From: RGIG4140 sp045635565
GTDB taxonomy: Bacteria; Pseudomonadota; Alphaproteobacteria; CAAHEQ01; UBA3637
Length of the DNA stretch: 12,624 bases
Direction: 5' to 3'
NCBI GenBank assembly: GCA_045635565.1
Contig: JAZTVX010000080.1
Location: forward strand, 1-12,624
In this document: positions 7,259 through 12,624 of the stretch, piece by piece
Position numbering within the stretch: the stretch's first letter is position 1
Layout: the number at the start of each line of letters is the position of its first letter
Program-made: the position numbers and the translations under genes
Notes under the pieces: generated by a model
Database searches by the model: none
The model's input: the letters and a program-made list of their open reading frames with translations, nothing else
Told to the model about the DNA's origin: nothing

Positions 7259-8269
7259 TTATTTAATGAGTGAACCCATGTAAGCAGCTGTATCTAACAT
7301 ACGATTGGAGAAACCCCATTCGTTGTCATACCAACTCATCACACGCAATTGTGTTCCACCCATAACTTTTGTGCCATTGGCATCAAATGTTGATGAATGC
7401 GGATTGTGTGTAAAGTCAATGGATACGAGCGGTTGTTCATTGTAACCCAAAATACCTTTCAATTCTGTTTCGGCATATTTTTTCATAACGGCATTGACTT
7501 CTTCTTTTGTAACGGCTTTTTTCAAAATGAGGTTAGCATCAACAATTGAAACGTCCGGAGTCGGGACACGAATAGAAACACCATCCAATTTACCGGCCAA
7601 TTGCGGTAAAACCAAACCAACGGCTTTAGCAGCACCTGTTGTTGTCGGAATCATGCTCATAGCAGCAGCACGGGAACGATACAAATCTTTGTGAACCTGA
7701 TCCAAAATCTTTTGATCGTTTGTGTATGAGTGAATTGTTGTCATAAACCCTTGTTCGATGCCAAATTCTTTATCTAAAACATAAGCAACCGGAGCCAAAC
7801 AGTTTGTTGTACAAGAAGCATTGGAAACGACCAAATCTTCAGCTGTTAATGTATCTTGGTTAACACCGTAAACAATTGTTTTATCAGCACCTTGTGACGG
7901 AGCAGAAACCAATACGCGTTTTGCACCGGCGTTGATGTGAACCATGGCTTTTTCTTTGGCTGTGAAAATACCCGTACATTCCATAACAATATCAATATCC
8001 ATTTCTTTCCATGGTAATTGTGTCGGATCACGTTGAGCAATTACTTTTGTTTTGTAATCACCGGCAATGATATATTCACCTTCGGCACGAACATCAAATG
8101 ATGTGGCACGGTGAACAGAATCGTATTTCAAAAGATAAGCATTAGCATTAGCATCACCCAAATCGTTAATGGCAACGATATCAATATCTTTACGTCCTGA
8201 TTCCAAAAATGCACGGTAAACCAATCGACCGATACGACCGAAACCGTTAATAGCAACACGAACTGTCAT
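7259..8269 (-). CDS. gap: Glyceraldehyde-3-phosphate dehydrogenase, type I
   Basis: It oxidises glyceraldehyde-3-phosphate to 1,3-bisphosphoglycerate, feeding Pgk. The 336 residues are full length. GFGRIGR (9-15) is the dinucleotide-binding loop, and INDLGD places Asp36 where NAD-preferring enzymes bind the adenosine ribose. SNASCTTNCLAP holds catalytic Cys153, and TTIHSYTNDQ holds His180, 27 residues later as in the family. SYDNEWGF-type residues (SWYDNEWGFSNRM) occur near the C-terminus. ATG 8269 has AAGGAGAAAACT directly upstream. It is first gene of the gap-pgk unit. A leader stem-loop (8299-8317) and a palindrome (8373-8386) lie upstream. Confidence 0.98.
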   Translation of the reverse strand: MTVRVAINGFGRIGRLVYRAFLESGRKDIDIVAINDLGDANANAYLLKYDSVHRATSFDVRAEGEYIIAGDYKTKVIAQRDPTQLPWKEMDIDIVMECTGIFTAKEKAMVHINAGAKRVLVSAPSQGADKTIVYGVNQDTLTAEDLVVSNASCTTNCLAPVAYVLDKEFGIEQGFMTTIHSYTNDQKILDQVHKDLYRSRAAAMSMIPTTTGAAKAVGLVLPQLAGKLDGVSIRVPTPDVSIVDANLILKKAVTKEEVNAVMKKYAETELKGILGYNEQPLVSIDFTHNPHSSTFDANGTKVMGGTQLRVMSWYDNEWGFSNRMLDTAAYMGSLIK

Positions 8270-8298
8270 AGTTTTCTCCTTTTTCCAAGTTCATATAC

Positions 8299-8317
8299 AT
8301 GTGGGACAACCCCACAT
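8299..8317 (-). promoter_or_regulatory. Leader hairpin upstream of gap
   Basis: ATGTGGG and CCCACAT form a perfect 7-bp stem with a 5-base loop, ending about 20 bases before the gap ribosome site. No U-run follows in the minus direction, so it is more likely an mRNA 5' stabiliser or control structure than a terminator. Confidence 0.5.
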
Positions 8318-8372
8318 TTTCAAAAATCGATTATCATTTAGGCACATTTTCCACTAAAAAGCAATATCTTTT

Positions 8373-8386
8373 TTGACACTTGTCAA
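8373..8386. promoter_or_regulatory. TTGAC-N4-GTCAA palindrome between gap and the divergent gene
   Basis: The 14-bp site TTGACACTTGTCAA is a perfect dyad of the FNR/FixK-box shape. It also presents a TTGACA -35 hexamer on both strands. No convincing -10 lies 16-18 bases away in the gap direction (minus). On the plus strand TATCAT follows at 15 bases. It could be an Fnr/Crp-family operator or simply overlapping -35 elements. Confidence 0.4.
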
Positions 8387-8446
8387 CTAATTTTATCATT
8401 TTACCGTATCGGATTATTTTTTTTCTTTTGATGACACAAAAAATGT

Positions 8447-8474
8447 TTGCAAGGAATGATTTTTCATGTAAAAT
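8447..8474 (+). promoter_or_regulatory. Promoter of the acidic/Gln-rich gene
   Basis: TTGCAA (8447-8452), a 16-base spacer and TAAAAT (8469-8474) lie 35 bases upstream of ATG 8510. An AGGGGG ribosome site lies between. Confidence 0.55.
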
Positions 8475-8509
8475 GATAAATAGATGTATATATCAAATGA
8501 GGGGGACTG

Positions 8510-9946
8510 ATGGATAACAAACCACGACCGATGCCAAACGAAACACTGACGCAATCGACACGAAAGAAAAGGCTGGAAAGGCCTCGCATGGCATTTGACC
8601 CTTACATGAAACGCAAAAAACGCAAAATTAAAAATCCCGATGATCCGGAAACAGATGATTTGATTGATGAAGAAGATCCGGATGATGATGATGACGATGA
8701 TGATGCGACAAGCACAACATCAACAACAGCAGATGATGATGAAACTTCCGGTGGGGACGAAGATGAAAATGAATTACAACAGTTAGACGGTCCCATTAAA
8801 CCGATACAGGAAAATCCGTTTGAAAAAAGTCATAAACCTGTCGAAAAAAAAGAAATCAAAGAACAACCCAAAGGACCGGAAAAAACACAACGCAGTCCGT
8901 GGCAACAGTTTATTGATTTTTTGGTTCACGGTGCACATGGTGCCATGATTAAGAACGGTGATATTTCCACAAAACCGAGTATTATCAGCAATATTTTAGC
9001 CGGATTAGGTTTTAAAAGTTTCAAAAAAGACGTTTTATTACAAGAACAAGCCAAAGAATTTTGGAAACAAAAAACCACTGGTAAAAAAGTGGATATGAGA
9101 TTATTAAATACAGACAGAATTGATAAAAAGATTCAAAAAGAAGAACGTATGGAACGCCAACCGTTTTTGTTTGCCCGAAAAGAACAAAAAAACAAAAATA
9201 TTGCTCAAATGCAAAAAGAATTGGCACACCGTATTCATGAACAGATCCGTTCTCAAAATATTCAGGCACAACAAAAAATAGAACAACAGGCACTATCCAA
9301 ACAGCAAAGAATGCAACAGTCTGATAATGATATACGTCAAAAAGCGGAATTTTTGAAAAAAACAACAATCGCATTGAAACAGGACCGTTTAGCAACTCAA
9401 CCAACAGCAAAATCGAAAGAAGATGTTATTTCATCGTCCAAACTCAAAATGAGCAAAGAAGGACAAACATTATTAAAACAAATTCAGGAAGCCCGTGAAA
9501 ATCGAGAAAAGAATGATATAATGCAGGCTCAACAAATGATCGCACAGCAGACTCAACAAGCGCAAATGATACAACAGGCACAATTGGCACAACAAACGCA
9601 ACAAGCACTCAATGCTCAACAGGCACAATTGGCGGCGTTATCCATGGCTGTGCCGAAACCTCAACCAATACCACAAACTGTTTTACCACCCGTTCCGCCT
9701 AAGCAACCGACAGAATTATCTGATTTTGCACGAGCAGCAGCCCTCGTTGAGGCTGCAGGCGGCATCAAAAATATCAGCAAAGACATAGATGCTCGTAAGG
9801 CCGGTAAAGGTACCGATGAGCATACATCAGGAAACGGTCAACCCAATGTAACCAATACTCTTGGAGAAAATGGAGCACAAGGAATACCGGACGAACAGAG
9901 CATATTATCAGCTGAAAAGGTACAACTAAATGTTCATCAACATTAA
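8510..9946 (+). CDS. Acidic and Gln-rich low-complexity protein of unknown function, 478 aa
   Basis: I do not recognise the family. Regions in order: a basic N-terminus (about 15-42, RKKRLERPR and MKRKKRKIK); an acidic stretch with eight consecutive Asp plus Thr/Ser (43-88); a linker; a possibly folded segment (about 128-205, WQQFIDFLVHGAHGAMIKNG and FKSFKKDVLLQEQAKEFW); a long Gln/Lys/Glu-rich helical region, probably coiled coil (205-380); a Pro-rich hinge (380-400, PQPIPQTVLPPVPPKQP); a short helix rich in Ala (404-416); and a disordered tail. There is no signal peptide or membrane helix. ATG 8510 follows GAGGGGGACTG, a good ribosome site. A scaffold, filament or chromosome-associated role is conceivable but unsupported. 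The composition is unlike the neighbouring enzymes. Confidence 0.88.
   Translation: MDNKPRPMPNETLTQSTRKKRLERPRMAFDPYMKRKKRKIKNPDDPETDDLIDEEDPDDDDDDDDATSTTSTTADDDETSGGDEDENELQQLDGPIKPIQENPFEKSHKPVEKKEIKEQPKGPEKTQRSPWQQFIDFLVHGAHGAMIKNGDISTKPSIISNILAGLGFKSFKKDVLLQEQAKEFWKQKTTGKKVDMRLLNTDRIDKKIQKEERMERQPFLFARKEQKNKNIAQMQKELAHRIHEQIRSQNIQAQQKIEQQALSKQQRMQQSDNDIRQKAEFLKKTTIALKQDRLATQPTAKSKEDVISSSKLKMSKEGQTLLKQIQEARENREKNDIMQAQQMIAQQTQQAQMIQQAQLAQQTQQALNAQQAQLAALSMAVPKPQPIPQTVLPPVPPKQPTELSDFARAAALVEAAGGIKNISKDIDARKAGKGTDEHTSGNGQPNVTNTLGENGAQGIPDEQSILSAEKVQLNVHQH
9545..9634 (+). repeat. 45-bp tandem duplication within the Gln-rich region
   Basis: Two in-frame 15-codon units encode QQTQQAQMIQQAQLA and QQTQQALNAQQAQLA. 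The last 17 bases (CAACAGGCACAATTGGC) are identical, while earlier codons have diverged at synonymous and nonsynonymous sites. This is a modest-age duplication and a possible length-variable site. Confidence 0.85.
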
Positions 9947-9981
9947 CAATGCCGGATAAACATTTTACATTTTTTCAGTTC

Positions 9982-10000
9982 AAAACAATAGTCTTGTTTT
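9982..10000 (+). terminator. Weak stem-loop with T-tract after the Gln-rich gene
   Basis: AAAACAA and TTGTTTT form a 7-bp AT-rich stem with loop TAGTC. Its 3' arm supplies the T's. It is weak thermodynamically, and the next gene on the same strand starts 50 bases later, so readthrough is likely. Confidence 0.3.
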
Positions 10001-10050
10001 TAAAGTAAGATTGTGTTATGCTGATGTCACATGACGTTATGGAGGTCAAC

Positions 10051-10248
10051 ATGAATCATTTTTTTGTTCCCAATTTGCAACATCAATTTTTAGGTCAGCA
10101 AATTTCAATGCGACGACATGATGAAGAACAAATAATTCGGGCTCAATTTTCACAAAAAAAACATACGCAACGACTTGTTACATCACATGGAACACATCAA
10201 CACCAAAAACGCTTTTATTTAACAAAAACACGTCAACAAACTAAATAA
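10051..10248 (+). CDS. Small basic His/Gln-rich protein, 65 aa
   Basis: The frame is open from an ATG at 10018, but GGAGG followed by five bases points to ATG 10051 as the real start (MNHFFVPNLQHQFLGQQ...). The product is strongly basic, with many His, Gln, Lys and Arg (HGTHQHQKRFYLTKTRQQTK at the end). It has no hydrophobic helix and no motif I recognise. Its stop codon overlaps the stop of the convergent membrane-protein gene by a few bases (10241-10248), with no terminator between. The clean ribosome site argues that it is real. Function unknown; a nucleic-acid- or metal-binding peptide is only a guess. Confidence 0.6.
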   Translation: MNHFFVPNLQHQFLGQQISMRRHDEEQIIRAQFSQKKHTQRLVTSHGTHQHQKRFYLTKTRQQTK

Positions 10249-11053
10249 TTTTGACCATACGCATTTGTCGCTTTGCTTCGTGCTGATACTCAACGGCATA
10301 CAAAAACAAACTCATAATCAGGCAAATTAAAAAATCAATGTTACCAAAAAAGGTAATACTCATCATAAACATTAAATTCGTTCCGATAAGTAAAATAAAA
10401 ATAGCCTGACTAAGCGAAAGTGTGTGTTTTTTTAAAGAAACATGTGTCAACAAGCAATAACAACGCAAATAAAAAGTGACCAACAAAAATGATAAAACAC
10501 CACCGATATAAGCAACAGGTGCAAATAAAATCGACATATAAAACGGCATATGTTTCATGTATGAAACCACATCAGACACAATCAATACCAATACAGGGAA
10601 TAAAAACGCTATCATGTAAAAATAAGCACGTTCACCAGCAGGTAAATATTCAATACATTTTTCCTGATTCGCACGAACAAGACGTACAAACACAACCAAA
10701 ATCACACCACTGAGTCCGCCATAAAGACAATCATACCCTGCCCCAAATCGTCCTAAAATCATAAAATAGACAGCATACACAAAAATAAAAAACAATGGGT
10801 AGTCCTTACGTTTTTGACTGCCACCCGTTAAAGAATGATACAGGCGTAATGCAAAATTACCCCCGAGTGCAATCAAAGCCGGTATCCAAACAGTACTCCA
10901 AAAAACGGGAACAATATCTGACAACAAAAAGGTGGAATTATTCCGATAAATATTCAAAAAATATGTCAACACAGCCATATAGAAAGGAGGACAAAGTGTA
11001 TAAATGCAAAGCAAAATGAAATGAGTCGCTTTTTCATAAGAAAGATATTTCAT
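10241..11053 (-). CDS. Polytopic membrane protein of unknown function, 270 aa
   Basis: About eight hydrophobic segments: near residues 11-33, 43-66, 85-103, 110-126, 144-165, 171-202 (long), 212-236 and 239-256. A cytoplasmic-looking basic tail (KRQMRMVKII) follows. Positive loops SQKRKD (79-84) and RLVRANQEK (124-132) help orient it. There is no recognised transporter or enzyme signature. It starts three bases after the stop of the S24 repressor gene (TAG-GTA-ATG), and GGA in that overlap is its only ribosome site, so translational coupling is likely. The tight pairing suggests that the repressor controls its own operon including this protein. That would fit a stress- or phage-linked membrane effector, which is inference. 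Confidence 0.85.
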   Translation of the reverse strand: MKYLSYEKATHFILLCIYTLCPPFYMAVLTYFLNIYRNNSTFLLSDIVPVFWSTVWIPALIALGGNFALRLYHSLTGGSQKRKDYPLFFIFVYAVYFMILGRFGAGYDCLYGGLSGVILVVFVRLVRANQEKCIEYLPAGERAYFYMIAFLFPVLVLIVSDVVSYMKHMPFYMSILFAPVAYIGGVLSFLLVTFYLRCYCLLTHVSLKKHTLSLSQAIFILLIGTNLMFMMSITFFGNIDFLICLIMSLFLYAVEYQHEAKRQMRMVKII

Positions 11054-11056
11054 TAC

Positions 11057-11728
11057 CTATCCAATCATCTTTGTAAAAGAAATAACACGGCCGACAACAT
11101 TCACTTCGTGATAATTATCCGTTTGAAACGGTAAATATTTCGGATTATCAGATAAAATCTGTATAGAATTGTTAAATGGATTGATTTGAACACGTTTCAC
11201 AACCAACATATCCCCGATACAAAACATATAAATACCATCACCCGTCGGCGTTTGACACGAAACATCCACCCACACAAAATCCCCGTTGCTAATCGTTGGC
11301 TCCATGCTATCTCCAACAACTTTTAAAATTTTGATGTTTTCGGGATTAACTGATGTAATTTGATGAAAAGCACTCATCGTCATCATTTGTTGACCGATAA
11401 TATGTGTATTAAAATTAACTCGACCATTACCACAACAAGCAACAGCATCAACAACATCAATTGAAACGGTTTGAGGAATACTCTCCACCTCGCCTTTTAA
11501 CAGCCATTCCCAGTCAACATCAAAAATACGGGCATACGTCATCGCAGACTTTTCATTCAACGGTCGTTCGCCACTTTCATGTTTTTGATATTTCGGATAC
11601 GAAAACAATCGCCCGTTCTGACTGTATTTCTTATAAAAATCCATGGCATCACGGCATCCTAATTTAAGACGGGAAGAAACCATACGTTCGGATTGTTTAA
11701 AATTTTTTTCATTAAAAACGATTGCCAT
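11057..11728 (-). CDS. LexA/CI-like S24 family repressor, 223 aa
   Basis: N-terminal XRE-type HTH (about 16-81) ends in YQKHESGERPLNEKSAMTYA...WLLKGE, the pattern typical of alphaproteobacterial S24 repressors. The C-terminal S24 peptidase fold (about 110-222) has the nucleophile in VVGDSMEPT (Ser141) and the general-base lysine in MLVVKRV (Lys178). The usual Ala-Gly/Cys-Gly self-cleavage site is best matched by VACCGNG (Cys99-Gly100). It should bind DNA as a dimer and be inactivated by RecA-stimulated self-cleavage, if this member retains that. ATG 11728 has AAGGAGG seven bases upstream, and a near-perfect promoter sits above. No phage structural genes are nearby, so this may be a chromosomal regulator or prophage relic. 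Confidence 0.92.
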   Translation of the reverse strand: MAIVFNEKNFKQSERMVSSRLKLGCRDAMDFYKKYSQNGRLFSYPKYQKHESGERPLNEKSAMTYARIFDVDWEWLLKGEVESIPQTVSIDVVDAVACCGNGRVNFNTHIIGQQMMTMSAFHQITSVNPENIKILKVVGDSMEPTISNGDFVWVDVSCQTPTGDGIYMFCIGDMLVVKRVQINPFNNSIQILSDNPKYLPFQTDNYHEVNVVGRVISFTKMIG

Positions 11729-11749
11729 GATGGAACCTCCTTAACATAC

Positions 11750-11766
11750 AAATGTACGAAATGTAC
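11750..11766 (-). promoter_or_regulatory. Candidate self-operator of the S24 repressor
   Basis: Two direct copies of AAATGTAC (11750-11757 and 11759-11766), with period 9, lie over the expected transcription start. The core GTAC-GAAAT-GTAC is also an inverted repeat. The position right after the -10 would block initiation. Confidence 0.45.
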
Positions 11767-11768
11767 TT

Positions 11769-11797
11769 ATTTTACCATGATTTTTTCAATATGTCAA
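11769..11797 (-). promoter_or_regulatory. Promoter of the repressor/membrane-protein operon
   Basis: On the minus strand: TTGACA (11797-11792), 17-base spacer, TAAAAT (11774-11769). The predicted start falls near 11762, inside the candidate operator. Confidence 0.8.
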
Positions 11798-11862
11798 ATA
11801 TTTTTCTGTTATTTGCACAACAAAATTCAAGTAACACATCAAGTTTTATTAAATCTGTTAAA

Positions 11863-11889
11863 GATTAAATCAAAAAAAATAATTTAATC
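11863..11889 (-). terminator. Weak AT stem-loop at the end of the 70-aa gene
   Basis: GATTAAAT and ATTTAATC are exact inverted repeats (8 bp) overlapping the stop codon. The run of T's on the minus strand is in the loop rather than after the stem, so terminator function is doubtful. Confidence 0.25.
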
Positions 11890-12096
11890 GGTATAGGACT
11901 TATTATAATTGGCTTCAATAAAATCATTTAAATCAAATGATTGACCCATATCTTCCGTGGAAACAGGTTGCCCCAAACAACCCAATGTCTTTGATAATGT
12001 GCTTTGAGAAGAGTCATTAGGGAGCACATTCACTTCCACCCCTTCAACCAAGGGTTTTTCAACTTTTGGCGGTGATGATATAACTTCTTTTGGCAT
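11884..12096 (-). CDS. Small protein of unknown function, 70 aa
   Basis: Starts at ATG 12096 (MPKEVISSPPKVEKPLVEG...). The AAGGAGG ribosome site lies inside the alternative upstream TTG reading (12114), so the shorter form is the real one. The N-terminal half is Pro/Val/Glu-rich and probably disordered. The C-terminal FDLNDFIEANYNKSYTD may form a short helix. Only one Cys and no membrane segment. It sits directly upstream of the repressor operon, in the same direction, with its own promoter. No family recognised. Confidence 0.7.
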   Translation of the reverse strand: MPKEVISSPPKVEKPLVEGVEVNVLPNDSSQSTLSKTLGCLGQPVSTEDMGQSFDLNDFIEANYNKSYTD

Positions 12097-12135
12097 TGCT
12101 CCCTCCTTTGCCAATCAAACTTCATCAACAATATT

Positions 12136-12164
12136 ATTTTAACAGAAAAATAACCGTTTGTCTA
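12136..12164 (-). promoter_or_regulatory. Promoter of the 70-aa gene
   Basis: Minus strand: TAGACA (12164-12159), 17-base spacer, TAAAAT (12141-12136). The start is expected near 12129, about 33 bases before ATG 12096. Confidence 0.65.
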
Positions 12165-12369
12165 GTGCTATTTTGATATTTTTTTTGTAACCATATGAAT
12201 TTTATCATATTTGTTTTTGTGATATTATTCATAAAACAGTCATATCCTTTGTTTTATTAACTGTTCATCATATCAATAAAACAACTCAAAAAAACAAATC
12301 TAAAACGCTCAAAAAAACGCTTACAAAACACCAAAACCTGTTTAAAAATAAGTATTAAAAATCAATATA
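12165..12369. other. Noncoding AT-rich stretch
   Basis: No supported ORF. It contains an exact inverted repeat, GTTTTATT (12251-12258) and AATAAAAC (12275-12282), and two copies of CTC-A7 (12285-12294 and 12308-12317). An AATATA at 12364-12369 gives a minus-strand TATATT -10 sixteen bases from a TTGACA inside the adjacent repeat arm. Confidence 0.5.
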
Positions 12370-12560
12370 TTCTCTTTAAAAAACGTGTCAAAAAAAGGTA
12401 CGTTATTTTTCCCATATTATTATGCGAAATACCTCTTGTCAACTAAAAAATACAATTGTCTGATTTTTATATCTTTTTTACTTCACTAAAAGCCCTGTTC
12501 GTCTGTCAAAAAAAAGCGTCAAAAAAACGTACCTTTTTTTGACACATTTTTTAATGAGAA
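12370..12560. repeat. 35-bp inverted repeat pair bracketing a 121-bp segment (candidate invertible element)
   Basis: The left arm (12370-12404) and right arm (12526-12560) are reverse complements at 33 of 35 positions. The inner 20 bases (GTGTC, seven A's, GGTACGTT and its complement) match exactly. The enclosed 121 bp are AT-rich with no ORF and carry one strong promoter on the minus strand. The right arm ends 37 bases before the ATG of the next gene. No target-site duplication or transposase is visible. A nested 10-bp stem (GTC-A7 / T7-GAC, 12518-12543) overlaps the right arm. The pattern fits an invertible promoter cassette; MITE and paired operator are the alternatives. Confidence 0.8.
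12414..12442 (-). promoter_or_regulatory. Strong promoter inside the inverted-repeat segment, facing away from the 12598 gene
   Basis: Minus strand: TTGACA (12442-12437, perfect), 17-base spacer, TAATAT (12419-12414). The start would be near 12407, at the inner edge of the left arm. In this orientation it reads towards the 70-aa gene 310 bases away. If the segment inverted, it would read into the gene at 12598. Confidence 0.65.
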
Positions 12561-12597
12561 GGTTTTGTTTTTTTGAGATTATTTTAACGGAGGTTTT

Positions 12598-12624
12598 ATG
12601 ATTCGCAAATTGCCTTTTTTACAT
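12598..12624 (+). CDS. Start of a gene running off the right edge
   Basis: ATG 12598 is preceded by AACGGAGG and four T's, a good ribosome site. The nine visible codons read MIRKLPFLH, a basic start turning hydrophobic that could begin a signal peptide, though nine residues cannot show this. In the present orientation no good plus-strand promoter is seen within the 190-bp inverted-repeat element just upstream. Confidence 0.6.

Noticed and set aside
8602..8796. Ser-rich minus-strand ORF
   Set aside because: The Ser runs are the complement of the Asp-codon run in the plus-strand gene.
9021..9410. 129-codon minus-strand ORF rich in Phe/Val/Leu, which could look like a membrane protein
   Set aside because: It is the complement of Lys/Glu/Gln codons in the coiled-coil region of the plus-strand gene and lacks a ribosome site.
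10018..10050. Upstream ATG extension of the 65-aa ORF
   Set aside because: The GGAGG site lies inside it and sits five bases before ATG 10051, so the shorter start is preferred.
12097..12114. TTG start extending the 70-aa gene by six residues
   Set aside because: The AAGGAGG ribosome site is inside these codons and serves ATG 12096.
12370..12560. The inverted-repeat segment as a long-stem terminator
   Set aside because: The arms are 121 bases apart and AT-rich, far beyond a terminator loop.
1..12624. CRISPR array, tRNA, rRNA or insertion sequence
   Set aside because: No evenly spaced direct repeats of CRISPR size, no cloverleaf recognised, and no transposase or integrase reading frame on either strand.

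Overview
The window is 12.6 kb of AT-rich bacterial chromosome. It looks like an uncultured, probably host-associated alphaproteobacterium. This is inferred from the gap-pgk pair, from a short S24/LexA-like repressor whose HTH ends in the HE-S/N-G-x-R...WLL-x-G pattern common in alphaproteobacterial repressors, and from the low GC. No rRNA or other marker gene is present, so the placement is tentative. Genes use ATG starts with good AGGAGG-type ribosome sites and near-consensus TTGACA/TATAAT-type promoters.

Layout. (1) 2-2368 (+): 3' part of a large cysteine-rich protein (about 75 Cys in 783 residues, ten GxCxxC units), closed by a strong terminator. (2) 2369-2819: a terminator serving the next gene and a decayed coding stretch. 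(3) 2820-5027 (-): an unrecognised 735-residue protein made of seven divergent repeats of about 100 residues, with its own near-perfect promoter. (4) 5301-5912 (+): a histidine phosphatase of the phosphoglycerate-mutase superfamily, convergent with (5) pgk and gap (-), the lower-glycolysis pair, separated by a stem-loop. (6) 8510-9946 (+): an unrecognised acidic then Gln-rich coiled-coil-like protein. (7) 10051-10248 (+): a small basic His/Gln-rich ORF whose stop overlaps the stop of the next operon. (8) 11728-10241 (-): a two-gene operon of an S24-type repressor and an eight-helix membrane protein, with a likely self-operator at the promoter. (9) 11884-12096 (-): a 70-residue unknown. (10) 12115-12597: a noncoding stretch leading to the start of a gene (12598, +) that leaves the window.

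The most interesting signal is in region 10. A 35-bp inverted repeat (33/35 matching, inner 20 bp perfect) brackets a 121-bp segment. Inside is a promoter with perfect -35, 17-bp spacing and TAATAT -10, pointing away from the gene that begins 38 bp beyond the right arm. This is the architecture of a phase-variable invertible promoter caught in the OFF orientation. No recombinase lies in the window, so it remains a hypothesis that reads spanning both junctions could settle. Second-rank observations are the seven-repeat protein and the in-frame remnant behind it, the repressor/membrane-protein operon, and the VSP-like cysteine-rich protein.
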